64,000 nucleotides of DNA from Ilex aquifolium (Eukaryota > Streptophyta > Magnoliopsida > Aquifoliales > Aquifoliaceae), in contig OX637405.1 of NCBI GenBank assembly GCA_951799425.1, positions 22,074,589 to 22,138,588 of the forward strand, given 5' to 3'. The notes under the pieces were generated by a model. The model was not told the DNA's origin, searched no databases, and worked only from the letters and a program-made list of their open reading frames with translations. Of the stretch, positions 23,275 through 35,206 are shown in pieces. Numbering within the stretch: the stretch's first letter is position 1; each line of letters begins with the position of its first letter. A program made the translations under genes and the position numbers.

Positions 23275-24289
23275 CACGCCTCTTTCTAGTCTTTCGAAAT
23301 TTTGCCTTTATGGTATTTATTTCTTTCATTTTTCTCATTTTTCACTTTCTTTGTCATTTTCTGTTTTTCTATCTCTTTTCTTCTACAGTTGTTCCCACCG
23401 ACTTTTCTTTCATTAAATAGTAGCCACCATCGTCTTTTCTTTTTTCTCTTGCTTTTCTATATCACACTGATTTAAGAGAGGGTGCGAGAAAATTAGATAG
23501 CAAAGGTATGTCAAATATATTTTTTTGTGGTTCGGTTATCATATAGGTTATATGAAAGATAAATCACACTTTTAAAGGCTCAATCCCAGCTAACTAGGGA
23601 TATAATTTTGTAAATGAAATGGCTAAGGCTCAAAATTAAATCAAAGATGGCCTAAGATCCTTTCTCAAGTTTGTGCATACGTATGTGTCGTATGAATAGA
23701 TTCCTTGTGGGATATGTCAATAGATTGCTCTAGTTACGTCAATCAAAACAAGTTTAATGAGATTATTCAATGATAGATAGTGAAAGACCTTACTTGACTA
23801 AATGTAGATTGTCTCTCAAAAACATCGCAATGCTCGAAACTTACCATGGTATTTTTCGTTATCTCCACTGGTTATGTCAAGTTTCTCAACGAATGTCGGC
23901 TATATAGCAATTCCATTTTCAATTCTGGTCATCTTGTACCTTAAGAATAATAAATACCAATGTACATTTGACATTTAAGCATAGAGAAAATACCATTTTT
24001 CAAAGATAATTGGTTTTAAGTCTAGATTGTTAGGTGAGGTGTCAAATCGATCATGTGATTTAGTTACTTTAATAAACAGTCTCAATATTCACATTTGTTC
24101 CATCATTCAATGACAAATAACAATGTACTGCTAAGTATACACATGCATTTAAAAAGATAAAACTGATAAAACTGAATCATTCATTTCATAAAATATCATC
24201 GTTTTTCTCAACAAAGATTCAAATTATCTACCAAAAGAAGTGACACATCCACAAACACTCTCAATTAAAGAAATCTCTCTATTACTCTC
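23275..24289 (-). other. 3' UTR of Athila 1
   Basis: This non-coding region is collinear with 37226-38262 of the inverted-LTR element. Shared landmarks are GTAGCACGCC/GTAGCACACC, AAAGATGGCCTAAGATC, TTGTGGGATATGTCAATAGA and TTATCTCCACTG. No gene is seen. Confidence 0.8.
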
Positions 24290-25399
24290 TCGCTCCACCA
24301 GTTCCACCCCTCAAATAGCTGAGAATCTCCTCCTGCTTTCGGAGAATCTCAACTTGCTTGGTCTTGATGCCAAGCATAATCTCTCTCAGTGATCAACGGG
24401 TTCTGGGGTGCTGGGACCTACCTCATCCTTTGCCTATGAATGTTCTCTCTTAGCCTCTAGCTCTCTCTCCTCCTCCTCATCTAAGGTATCCTGTACCTCA
24501 TCAGTACCTCAGGCAGGTGGCACCTCCTGCCTTGCCTCCAGACCGCCACTGTGACCTTGGCTCCTTCGGAAGGAAGCCTTGTCAAGTGGCCCCATCGGCA
24601 TTTGTACTGCCATCTCCGGCCTCACCCTTACTCTGTGGTTCGTGCACATCTCTGTCACAAGGGTGCCAAAAGGGAGTAAGTTTTTCTTCATGTCACACCC
24701 CTTCATCATCTTTGTCAAGATCAATGAGGGGAGGTCTATGCTTTGGCCCTTCCCGATTGCGTATAGCAATCGAGCCATCTCGGGGAGGATCTCATTCTTA
24801 CATCCGATGGGGGCGAAGTTCGAGACCGCAATTAAGTTGAGCATCTTGTACTTGTTGGTCAACTCTTCTTGTCGAAAGAATCTCCACCCCGCCCAAGAAA
24901 AAGTGGCCAAACCCATCAACTCTGTACCCACAACGTCCATCCCCACTTTCTTCCTTGGGGGGTAGGTTGGTCTTGGTACCCGTGGTACTTCTTGCCTCAT
25001 CTCTCGGATGTACTCCTCATCCACATCAAGATGAGCCCCCCACACATAAGTTTTGATCATCACCCCATTGACGATCTCGGCGTTGGAGTAGAACTCCAGC
25101 ACTAAGTCAATCACGACATCTCCACCGTTCCTCAAATGCAACATCCACACCCTCGCCTCCATGTTCTAAAAATTCCATAAATCCGCAAAATCAGTTAACA
25201 CAGCTGTACGTTCACAGACTACATCATGATTTCGGTAGAATTTCTCATACTTATCCGCTTTGAGGGCATTGGGGAAGCGGGTCTTATCGTATCTTCGGAC
25301 AATGGGCCTCCCCTCTCTTTCCTTAATGAGTTCCTCCACCATATTTGGCTCTTAATTGACTGTGTTGCGCCTAGTAGGGAGCTTCATCCTTGGAGGCAT
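24290..25399 (-). pseudogene. Athila 1 accessory gene, putative plant transposon protein type
   Basis: This is a broken copy of the 363-aa gene at 38263-39354. The start Met is at 25399 (MPPRMKLP), and stops follow at about residues 16 and 77. The longest open part is 25162-24509 (217 aa), with LHLRNGGDVVIDLVLEFYSN, FSWAGWRFFRQEELTNKYKM and FGTLVTEMCTNHRVRVRPEM. The tail is also broken by stops. No catalytic residues can be assigned. Its place after integrase is where some Athila elements carry an env-like gene; I see no signal peptide or transmembrane segment, so nothing supports an envelope role. Confidence 0.8.
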
Positions 25400-25629
25400 G
25401 GTTTCTCAGGTTTGGGGTTATTAGGGCTTGAAAAGTTTGATTTCTTGGTGCAAAATGGTGAGGAATGAGGTGGAATGGGTTTGGGTTGCTTGATTTTGGC
25501 TGAAAAATGGAAATGGATGGAGTTTTGGGGTTTGGGCAATGAAGGGTCACCGAGGGTTTTGAGGGTTTTTTGAGGGTTTTGGGTGATTTTGAAATGAAGA
25601 AGACGAACCAGGTTTTTATAGACTAGGTG

Positions 25630-25995
25630 TCAACGTTCGAACGTTTGTAGAAGGATTTTAAACTGATGGTTCGAACGTGAACCTGGCGTTCGAACGTGGT
25701 GAGTTCTCAGTACTTTTGGGTTCTGTCAGAGGCCAAAGTACTGTGAGCAACTGTCGTTCGAATGTCAAATGGCGTTCGAACGTTTGGTTCTACTTCAAAT
25801 GTTCTCCAGTCGTTCAATCGTGGAGAGCTCCCAGTACTTCTTGGGTCCCTACAAGAGTCAAAGTCCTGCAAGCATCCAACGTTCGAATGTTGGTTGGGGT
25901 TCGAATGTGAAGAGCTCCCAGTACTTTTGGGTTCCTACAGAAGCCAAAGTACTGTAAGCAAGTGACGTTCGAACGTCACTTGGTGTTCGAACGCC
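25630..25995 (+). repeat. CGTTCGAACG palindrome array 5' of the Athila 1 accessory gene
   Basis: Copies of GTTCGAAC with CGT/ACG edges occur in pairs about 19-27 bases apart (for example 25633 with 25668 and 25686, 25754 with 25774, 25968 with 25984). They are interleaved with GAGCTCCCAGTACTTTTGGG-type blocks. Several copies show CG to TG or CA decay. Confidence 0.9.
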
Positions 25996-26289
25996 AAATC
26001 AAAAAAATCACAATTATATGCACATTTATATACACATCAAAAGAAGGCTATATACACAAATTTGAACAAAAAAATTCATGGTATCTCAGGATAAGTCCCT
26101 ACCCCACGCTCAAGGTTGGTATTTAGGACATTCCTTACTCGGCCTATATTTTCATTTCAGTCAAAAGAGTTTGTACATTTTTAAAAAATATTTTTACATT
26201 TTTTTACAAAAAAAAAAAGTTCGGACCATTACCCTTCATCCCAAAAACACAATTTTCCACAGTTTTTTCAAAAAGAAGTCTAATCTGAG

Positions 26290-26683
26290 TCTTCCTCTGT
26301 CCATGCCATTTGAACCATCAGTGACTCTTCTAATTTCCTGTCACACATAACGGGTAAGCAAAGTACCGGAATAGCATGGCGTGTCAGGATAATCCTTACT
26401 CTGCCCATTCACTATCTAGTTTAATCGATCGAGTCGCGACCGAAAATTGGTTCAGAACACTGATTATATTCTTTCATGTGAAAGATCCGGCCACATTGTT
26501 TGCAGGCACCAAGTCTTTTGGCACGACGACGTTTAGCAAGAGTGCTTCTGCCACACAGTGGTTTCCCTTGCTGTTCTCGGATTTCTATTTTTCTTACCAA
26601 TCTTGCCTTTCTCATTATCACAGAATGCACATCAGATGGAAAAGTGCGTAAAAATCCCAGACTAAACCAAATTTACTATCCAT
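26290..26683 (-). pseudogene. Athila 1 small basic Cys-bearing gene, broken
   Basis: This copy matches the intact 136-aa gene at 40161-40571. The open part (26630-26421) holds LCGRSTLAKRRRAKRLGACK followed by QCGRIF and YNQCSEPIFGR. It keeps the complete C-x2-C-x-R pair (CKQCGR) that the intact copy has partly lost. A frameshift near 26640 separates it from the start Met at 26683, and a stop at 26420 cuts the C-terminal half. The basic block plus Cys pattern resembles carlavirus-type nucleic-acid-binding proteins. Confidence 0.6.
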
Positions 26684-27264
26684 GCTTGTTAAGCTTTAAG
26701 ACACTCTATCTAGTTCTTTAACGTATGCCTGTCACAAAGACGATTGAAGCTGACTCAAAGACATGATCATCAATTTATACAAAATACGAGACAGAGTACA
26801 CAATATGATCAAAAGCGTCAACAATAACAACAAAAACAAAAAAAAATTACGGGCACAAAATATGAAAAATATGAACTGTAGTTCTCACCCCCAACCTAAA
26901 CTCAACATTGTCCCCAATGTTTCGAATTTACCAGTGTACTCAAAGTGGAGTTAGGATTGAAAGTAGAGATCTGTTCATCTGCCGACGCCTAAAAAAATTA
27001 ATCATCTTTACGAAGATCTAGGTTTCGGGTAGGATGAAAATCCTTGTGTGTGAGTGCGAACAAGAGCAGGACACCCATGAGCAAATACAAGATTAAAGTG
27101 CAAAACATGACGCAAATGATTGTGTTTGTAGAGTGTGTGGCCATTGATTTGCAAGGGGTGGGTCATTTTTCAGAGAACAGCGAAAACGATGAAGAAGAAG
27201 AATGAGAAGGAGAAGGGGGGGCCAACAGCGGCGGATGGGGAAAAAGGGAAAAGGGTTGGAGACC
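26684..27264 (-). other. Spacer between Athila 1 integrase and its accessory genes
   Basis: Non-coding. It contains the block CCCCCAACCTAAACTCAACA followed by TTGTCCCCAATGTTTCG at 26890-26925. The block recurs at 40763 and is a typical Athila sequence after pol. No gene is seen. Confidence 0.65.
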
Positions 27265-28330
27265 TTATAAAGGCGTCCCCACGGGTTGGTCTGGGTTGGA
27301 TTTTTCCTGACCCGACCCTTTTTTGTGTCGGCAGGCGCGAATCTCGGAGGAATATTCTGGGTCCATTAAAAGAATGGTTTCCACATCTTTAACAAGGTCT
27401 TCCACAAATGGTTTCAAACGCTGACCATTGACAGTAAAAATATTACCATCTGATGGGTTTTTTACTTCCACTGCTCCATGTCCAAACAGTTGTTTGACAA
27501 TATAAGGCCCAGTCCATCTTGATCTTAACTTACCAGGAAAAAGATGGAGTCTTGAATTATATAACTGGACTTTTTGAGAAGGTTCAAAAGACTTCCGCAC
27601 AATATTCTTGTCATGAATAATTTTCATTCTGGACTTAGCAATCTTAGCATTCTCATATGCTTCATTTCTCAATTCTTCTTACTCATTAATCTGAAGTTTT
27701 CTTGAGAGTCCAGCCTTGTTTAGGTCAAATTTCATCATTTTTATGGTCCTGTATGCTCTGTGTTCCAATTCCACAGGTAGGTGATAAGGTTTGCCATAGA
27801 CTAATCGATAAGGAGACATGCCTAAAATTGTTTTAAAAGCATTTTGGTATGCCCAGAGTGCATCAGTTAGTCGTAACGAACAATCTTTGCGGTCTGGGTT
27901 TACCATTTTTTCTAAAATTAGTTTGATATCCTGATTAGCTAATTCAGCCTGTCCACTGGTCTGTGGATGATAAGGGGTTGCAATTTTGTGAAAAATCAAG
28001 TACTTTTTCATCAAGTTCCAGAAAGGACGATTGCAAAAATGAGCACCCCCATAAATTATAATGGATTTAGATATTCCAAATCTTGACAAGATGTTTTCTT
28101 TTAAAAAATTTATCACTGTTCAGTGATCATTAATTTGACATGGAATTGCTTCGACCCATTTGGACACATAATCAACTGTCACTAAAATTGATGCTCCAAC
28201 ATTCAAAATTTTCAATCACCAGAATTGAGTTTAAGGGCATCATGTTTCTTTTAGAAATGTTTCACAACCTTTGGCATCTATCACATGTTAGACAAAAAGC
28301 ATGGACATCTTTAAAAAGTGTGGGCCAATG
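27265..28330 (-). pseudogene. Athila 1 integrase, broken
   Basis: The C-terminal part (27672-27265) reads SQKVQLYNSRLHLFPGKL, RWTGPYIVKQLFGHGAVEV and NGQRLKPF. The core part (28116-27679) has GGAHF and the YHPQTSGQAELANQDIK block with the catalytic Glu, then MSPYRLVYGKPYHLPVELEH. The usual Asp of the SDGGAHF block is Tyr here (IIYGGAHF). Compared with Athila 2, 41 bases are missing near 28184, removing the region just after the first catalytic Asp. The edges share AAAAT. Stops near 28117 and 27675 add to the damage. Confidence 0.9.
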
Positions 28331-28339
28331 AAATCCACA

Positions 28340-30280
28340 CTACAAGATTTTCACAGCGGTTTTCTTTGATGAGAAATGGCCACCACATGCTTTAGAATGA
28401 AAAAATGATATTATCTGTCTGCTCTCATGCTCGAGGATGCAACGCCTTATGATTTGATACTTACAGTACTTAAACACGTATGGATCCTCCCAAAAGAAAT
28501 TACGAACCTCCCTCAGAAATTTCTTCTTATCCATCAATGTAAAGGAAGGAGGAAACGTACCAGTAGCAAGGAAGTTAGTAAGATCAGCGTACCATGGCAT
28601 TTCCATAATTGTGAACAGTTGTTCATCAGGGAAATTTTCATTGATTGGCAGTCCATCTTCATGTAATTCATACGTTAACCTAGATAGATGATCTGCCACC
28701 ACATTCTCAACACCCTTCTTGTCCTTAATGATCAGATCAAACTCTTGGAGTAAGAGTATCCATCTTAAGAGCCTTGGCTTGGCATCCTTTTTTGTGAGCA
28801 ATAATTTTAATGCTACATGGTCAGTGAACACAATAACAGAAGAACCAACAAGATAAGAATGAAATTTCGCCAGAGCAAAAACTACAATAAGCAATTCTTT
28901 TTCAGTCATTAAATAATTCATTTGAGCTTCGTTCAAAGTTTTGCTTGTATAGTAAATCACATATGGTTTTTTATCCTTTCTTTGTCCCAACACAGCTCCT
29001 ACAGCATAATCACTTATATCACACATTAATTCAAACGGCAGAGTCCAGTGAGGAGGTTGCATTATTGGGGCAGAAATTAACATACTTTTAAGCTCATCAA
29101 AAGCTTTCTGGTATGCTTCACTCCACACAAAAGATATATCCTGACTTAGGAGATGACACATGGGTTTAGCTATGGTACTAAATTCTTTTATGAATCTCCT
29201 ATAGAACCTTGCATGTCCTAAAAATGATCAAACATCTTTAACGGTCTTTGGATCAGGCAAATTTTCAATCAGATCTATTTTTGTCTTGTCAACTTTCATG
29301 CCTTCAGACGACACAATGTGACCTAGGACAATGCCTTGTATTACCATAAAATGGCATTTCTCTCAATTGAGCATCAGATTGGCTTCCTTGTATCTTATCA
29401 ACACCTTCTCTAGGTTTGTCAGACATAAATCAAACGAGTCACCATATACAGAGAAGTCATCCATGAAAACTTCCAAGAATTTCTCAACCATGTCACTAAA
29501 CAAACTCAGCATGCACCTTTGGAATGTTGCAGGAGCATTACAAAGTCCAAACGACATCCTTTTGAATGCAAAGGTGCCGAAGGGACATGTGAATATTGTT
29601 TTCTCCAGATCATTTAGTGCTATCTCAATTTGGTTATTCCCAAAATATCCATCCATGAAACAGTAGAATTCATGACCTGAAATTCTCTCTAACACTTGAT
29701 CAAGAAAGGGCAGAGAAAAATGGTTTTTTCTAGTTACCAAATTGAGTTTTCGATAGTCTATATACATCCGCCATCCTGTGATAACTCGAGTTGGTACTAG
29801 TTCGTTGGCATCATTTTTTACCACTGTGACACAAGACTTTTTGGGCACAACTTGGGTTGGGCTAACCCATTTGCTATCAGAGATGGGAAAGATTATTCCT
29901 GCATCTAATAGCATAAGTACCTCAGTTCTCACAACTTCCTTCATGTGAGGGTTCAGTCGTCGCTGCATTTGACGAGAGGGTTTTGAATCCTCTTCAAGAT
30001 ATATAGCATGGTTGCAGATTAACGGGCTTATACCTTTCAAGTCCGCAATGATCCACCCAATGGTGCTTTTATGGCGTTTGAGAACTTCAATCAGCTTAGA
30101 CTCTTGCAAGTCTGTAAGCTTAGATGAAATTACCACTGGGTATGACTCATCCTCCCCTAAAAATACATATTTGAGGTCAAATGGGAGCGATTTTAATTCA
30201 GGGTTTGGTGGCTTGTTGTGCCACTTGGTGAGATTTCTTTGAATTTGGGTGCCCATGTCCCAACAGTGTGAGCAGGGCAA
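28340..30280 (-). pseudogene. Athila 1 reverse transcriptase and RNase H, broken
   Basis: RT is read from 30280 to 29363: a leader ending in the LNPHMKEVVRTEVLMLLDAG primer-grip-side block, then MYIDYRKLNLVTRKN, FTCPFGTFAFKRMSFGLCNA and the catalytic box FMDDFSVYGDS (intact). A Trp-to-stop change at about 29361 and an Arg-to-TGA change near 29230 interrupt it. The RNase H part (29161-28340) has LPFELMCDISDYAVGAVLGQ, MTEKELLIVVFALAKF and FTDHVALKLLL, then [14 protein letters not shown]. It runs on to the integrase zinc region (FFHSKACGGHFSSKKTA). Athila 2 matches along the whole length. Confidence 0.92.
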
Positions 30281-30378
30281 TTCTTTAGGTTTTTTTCATC
30301 ATCTGTTGTCTCAGATGTGACAGACTCCAACAGAGAAGATTCAGTAGAGCTTTCCCAAAATGTGTTATCCAGAGGTTC

Positions 30379-31050
30379 CTATATCAGAGACTCAATGGAA
30401 TTTATTTCTCTCACTTCCTTGTCTTCTTCTGGGTGTTTGGCAATATTAAAAATATTCAGCTCAAGAGTCATATTCCTGAAAGTTAATTTCATGATTCCAT
30501 TCCTGCAATTGATTAGTTCATTTGAAGTTGCTAGGAAGGGTCGACCAAGAATAACGGGAATTTGATTATCTGAATGCATTGTTGGCTGAGTATCTAGAAC
30601 AATGAAGTCAACAGGAAAGACAAAGTTGTCCACTTGGACAAGTACATCTTCAACAATGCCCCTGAGAATTTTGACAGATCTGTCTACCAACTGGAATATG
30701 ACACAAGTGAGTTTGAGTTCACCCAGTCCCAATTGCAGTTAGACAGAGACAGAGAGCAAATTGACACTGGCTCCAAGATCTAACAGTGCTTGTTCAATTC
30801 TGAAGTTTCCAATGACACATGCCACAGTTGGACACCTCGGATCCTTGTATTTTGGAGGGGTTTTGTGTTGAAGTAGGGCACTGGCTTGTTCTGTCAAGAA
30901 GGCTCTTTTTTGGACATTCTGACTTCTTTTGACTATGCACAAGTCTTTCAAAAACTTAGCATAAGAAGGAACTTGCTTGATTGTATCCAGAAGTGGGATG
31001 TTGATCTTTACTTGCTTAAAAAGCTCATAAATTTCTGGCTGGTTATTCAA
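30379..31050 (-). pseudogene. Athila 1 protease region
   Basis: The retropepsin core is IEQALLDLGASVNLL, with the catalytic Asp in DLGAS as usual in Athila. The flap side follows (VDRSVKILRGIVEDVLVQVD and FIVLDTQP). A frameshift or stop near 30739 splits the core from the rest; Athila 2 reads LLPYSVYQQLGLGELKPT through this point. Confidence 0.88.
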
Positions 31051-32757
31051 CTTCTGTACTGTTTTGAGTCTATGAGGAAAAGGAGAAGGAATAGGACATG
31101 AATGTTCTTTTTCTTTTGATGGTTCTGGGTCTTGTTCAATCTAGGTTCAGGTTCTTCTTCAAACACTAGTTCAGGCTCTACTGGTGCAGTGACTGGGATT
31201 GACTAAGGTCTTGGCTTTGAAATTAACTTGTCTCTTTTGGTTTTGTCAATCACTATGCCACTTCTCAGTGTAGTGACGACTTGGGCTTGGCTTGTGGGTT
31301 TTCCATGATTGAAGGATTTCCCACATGGAATTGGCCTTGCGGTTGTTTTGGTTGCGCAGGAAACTTGTCTTTCTCATGGGTGGTCATGGATTGGGCCAGC
31401 TTTTGGATGTGACTTTTAAGATCCTCGAAAGACTGGGTGGTCTGTGCTTTGAAATCAGTAAAAGCCTGGGTGGAACTATTATTGTATTTCATTTGGCTTT
31501 GCATAAACTGATTCAGTGTGTCCTCAAGGCTCCTCTTTTCTGGTGGTTGGTATGGTTGATATACGGGAGGTCCTTAAGGTGGTGGGTTTGAACCTTGTTA
31601 TGGGTTCATTGGAGTTGGTTATGTGTTTCTCCAACTGAAGTTCGGGTGATTCCGCCACTCTAGATTGTATGTTTCAGAATATAGGTTGGAGTAAGGCTTG
31701 TTAAAATTGAAAATTGCATTTGTTTGTTCCAACAAGACCTCTTTGAATGCCGGAATGGTCGGACACTCCCCAGTAGGGTGTCATGTCAGCGCACAAATCC
31801 CACACACTTGTTCTGTGGGAGAGCGAACATCAACTTGATGGACCTTTTTTTATCTCTAAAGCTTCACGCTTTCGAGACAGGGTGGACATTTTTTCTCTTA
31901 GGTCATCATCTTCTTTCAAGACATACTTACTCCCTTGGTAAGTAGACGGTCTGGTTTCAACAGTGGTAGGCGAGGCAGAGTCCCTCATCTGAGAACTATC
32001 AGATATGGTGTCAAAAAAATTGAATGCCTCCTCCGGACTGTTTCCTATGAATTCTCCTTGGGCCATCATTTCGACAAACTATCGTAGTCTAGTGGGCAAG
32101 GAGTCATAGAAAATCCTACCAAAGTCCAATTCTCAAAAAAATGGTGTGGGTAAGACTGGAGAAAATCCTTGAATCTCTCCCAACATTGATAAAAGGTCTC
32201 TCCTTCTTTAACCAAAAAATTCATGATTTGTCTTTTGAGTGCAATAGGGCGGTGAAGAGGAAAAAAAATTCTAAAAAATTCATTCTGTAATGCCTTCCAG
32301 TGAGGTATTTAATGAGCTTTTAAAGAATTTAGCCATTTTTTAGATTTGTCCTTTAAAGAGAAAGGAAAAAGTTTCAACTTGGCCAACTCGGTGTTGTCTT
32401 GAAATGTTTCACATACCTCTCAAAATCTTTTATATGTAGATACGGATTTTCATATTCGAGTCCGTGAAATTGATGTAGTAGTTGAACTGTCCATGCCTTT
32501 ACTTTGAAGATGGGTGCATTTGCAAGAAAGACAAAACAAAAGGGGACACTATTTCGTGTGGGATGTAAGTAATCCCACAAAGTGCGAATGTTATGCACTT
32601 CCCCCTCTCTTACAGGAACTTCTCCTTGTCTCTCATTATTTGTCATACTATTGTCAAAAAAGTCTGCTACTGATCTAGGTGAAGATGGTTCAGATTGATT
32701 TATAGACCCAACAGATTTAGCCGGCAAATTTTGAAAGTGAGGATCGTCCTCAGACAT
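31051..32757 (-). pseudogene. Athila 1 gag, broken
   Basis: The probable start is the Met at 32757 (MSEDDPHFQNLP), downstream of the PBS. The N-terminal part runs to about 32374 (FCFVFLANAPIFKVKAWTVQ, HIKDFERYVKHF). The middle part has MMAQGEFIGNSPEEAFNFFD at 32069 with in-frame damage before it. The zinc-knuckle region around 31770-31830 and the MQSQMKYNNSSTQAFTDFKA part (31504-31265) follow. Gag forms the particle that packages the RNA. Several stops and frameshifts make this copy inactive. Confidence 0.88.
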
Positions 32758-32830
32758 AAAAGAAAAATATAAACAAAAAATATATATACAAATGAAGGTC
32801 TTTTTACCTTTTACTTTAAAACACCTTTTC

Positions 32831-32850
32831 GGTCCCCCACAACGGCGCCA
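32831..32850 (-). other. Athila 1 primer binding site (tRNA-Asp type)
   Basis: The minus strand reads TGGCGCCGTTGTGGGGGACC a few bases after the 5' LTR end. TGGCGCCGTTG followed by G-rich sequence is the Athila PBS, described as complementary to tRNA-Asp. Confidence 0.88.
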
Positions 32851-32855
32851 AAAAC

Positions 32856-34552
32856 TAGACTTGATCCGAAATGTGTACACCCAAGTGCAGGCGGTCAAGT
32901 TGTAGTAATAATCCGGTTAAGTCCGGAGTCGAATCCACAGTGAACTAATGTTGGTGTTTCAAAGGAAGCAGTAATAGAGACCATCGTGACTAGAACCCTT
33001 GAGATTTAAAGTTGTGATGTTTAGGAATTTTTCTGGACAGAATATAAGATTCTTTCCAATGAGATTTTCTAGACAAAATATAATAAGTTCTCAAATGTAA
33101 TAATCACCCATTAGTTCGAGGATCTGGACATGTAATTAACCATCCGGTTTATTATACTTGTGCTTGGGAACTCAATTAACCGTCATGTCAACATGAAGTT
33201 AATTGGAAGATAAAGTTGGATTGTGAGAATTAATAGCATGGTTCCAATGTCTTTGTAGAAGTTTACAAGAATTGTCTGTGCCAAAACTCAACCCGTCGAC
33301 AAACAAACAAGTGTTTCTACAAGGCATCCAACCATGGCATTAGTATTCCATTCTTTAAGTGAAGCACAATAATGGTGAACATTGAAATGTAGTCATGAAG
33401 ATCTAGTCGGGGTTCTTGCCTTGAACCAATGAGTCTTTCTATGTCAAGAGTCATCTGTGTCATAGAAAGTACTCACGATTATACAAAGTACCTTAACTTT
33501 GCTAGATGCATTCAATTATTCAATAAACAAGTGAAATATAAAGCATTAAGCATAAACGAAATGCACAAATATAACTTCCGGATGATTATTACATGGCCAT
33601 CACCTCTTACTAAAGAGTGAATGAGAAACTACTCACTTTTCATAGCTTTTGTAAAGATAGAAAAATGAGTGATGCTCATCCCTCCAAGTAGAGGAGTTAC
33701 AAGGTAAAACACACTACACAAGGAGCCGATTTTCGATGAAGAATGAGTGAATCACGTTCCACCCTTCACGGCTTTGGTAAAGCTCTAGAAAAGTGGAAGA
33801 GTTTCACTCCTCTAAGGAAATAAGGAAGCTCAAACAATGAAAGCAAATGAAACTAATAATGAAAGTAGAAGAAAGCTAGTCACTTTTGAAGGGTTTTCAC
33901 CTCAACCAAAAGTTTATCTATCTTCCTCTATGCAAGTAAATGTAAATCTGAGTCTTACTCTACAAGTAGTTCTATCTTTCTATGTAAATGTAAGTCTCTA
34001 GTCTAAGTCTAAAAGCTCCCCCTTTGAAGCTCCCACAATGGGAGTATTTTTAGGCAAGGAGGAGGGGACAAGGGAGTGTGAATGAATAGTACAAGGTCTT
34101 CAAAGTCCAAGTGAGTGCCCCAAGACCCGGATAGAAAATCAACCACTCTGCAGCCTTTCTGGGGACAACATTCGAACGTTGTTTGACATTCGAATGTTGT
34201 CTCCTGTCTTTGTTTGATGGGCGTTCGAACGCCAGATGGAGTTTGAACCTCCTACTCAAGTGGCCTGTGCTCTTCTGTGAGAGCAACTCCCACACACCAT
34301 GTACCATTGCCCTTGCACTTAGCAGTCTGGTCCTCAATAATTCAGGACAACGTTCGAACATGGATTAGCGTTCGAACGTGGCACTCAAGTGCCTCTGTGT
34401 TTTCCTTCCTAGCTGCAACACACCATGTATCAGCACTTCAGCAGTCTGGTCTTCAAATAACTCAAGAGAACGTTTGAACGTGGATTGGCGTTTGAACGTT
34501 CTTGCCTTATTTCAAGCTTCTCCAATTTTCTTCCAGAACATGCTGGTGTTGC
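32856..34552 (-). repeat. 5' LTR of Athila 1, main part
   Basis: From the U5 end at 32856 to the insertion site at 34552. The remaining 132 bases of U3 are at 43196-43327, after an 8.6-kb insertion. Joining the two sides at one copy of GTTGC restores alignment with the other Athila LTRs (GCTGGTGCTGCATCCAAG at 43048-43065). The TATA box position reads TATTTTTA on the plus strand (34046-34053), so it is mutated here. Confidence 0.93.
34160..34502 (+). repeat. CGTTCGAACG array in the Athila 1 5' LTR
   Basis: Paired palindromes (for example 34170 and 34188, 34352 and 34369, 34469 and 34490) lie in U3, many with one CG decayed to TG or CA. Confidence 0.88.
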
Positions 34553-34736
34553 TGATTAGTACTTAAAATTGACATATTATTATGACATTTTAAGACTAAT
34601 TGTACTTTAATGGAGTTTAAGTGATGTCATTTCAGACCCTAAACTGAACAAGGACCCAAGAACAACAAGTACCACACTTGGATGTAGCACCAGCACATTA
34701 GAGCCCAAAATTGGAGAAGCTTGGAGCACAGCCAGA

Positions 34737-35102
34737 ACGTTCGAATGCCAACTCACGTTCGAACGTCCACATTACACTGTAACAGACTCAACTGCTGAGA
34801 GAAGGCGTGTTGCAGTGAGGAAAGAAGACTGAAGCTCTGAAGCACTTGAGTGTCACGTTCGAACGCCAACTCACGTTCAAACGTGCACTTGAGTTGATGG
34901 AAGACCAGACTACTGCAAAGAGTTGTAACTGAACCTCACAGAAGACCACCAGACTACTCGAGTGACAGGGTCAGAGCAAATCTGGCGTTCGAACTCCCTT
35001 AGTGCAAAAACAGAAGAAACGTTCGAATGGCAGTCAACGTTCGAACGCCCGTAGTGCAAAAACAGAAAGAACGTTCGAACGCCAACTCACATTCGAACGT
35101 TA
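34737..35102 (+). repeat. CGTTCGAACG array in the left LTR
   Basis: The palindromes are paired: 34737/34754, 34856/34873, 35019/35038 and 35069/35090, with CCAACTCA-type spacers, plus a single 34983. The array sits 100-460 bases upstream of the TATA box. Confidence 0.9.
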
Positions 35103-35198
35103 TCCACAGACTGGCAGCAGAGTTGTTGACTGTTCACTTGGACTTGGGCGGCAAACACTATTCCTTCACCCCCCCCCCCCTTGTCTCCTCCTCTTGCC

Positions 35199-35206
35199 TA
35201 TAAATA
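35199..35206 (+). promoter_or_regulatory. TATA box of the left LTR
   Basis: TATAAATA within CTCTTGCCTATAAATACTTC. It is conserved at the same LTR position in three other copies, so it is the likely LTR promoter. It points into the element interior. Confidence 0.8.

Noticed and set aside
24509..25399. Envelope-like gene after integrase
   Set aside because: It sits where env-like genes occur in some Athila elements, but no signal peptide, membrane segment or glycosylation pattern is visible in this or the intact copy.
25677..25965. Short frames across the palindrome array with repeated residues
   Set aside because: They are simple translations of the GTTCGAAC repeats in non-coding DNA.
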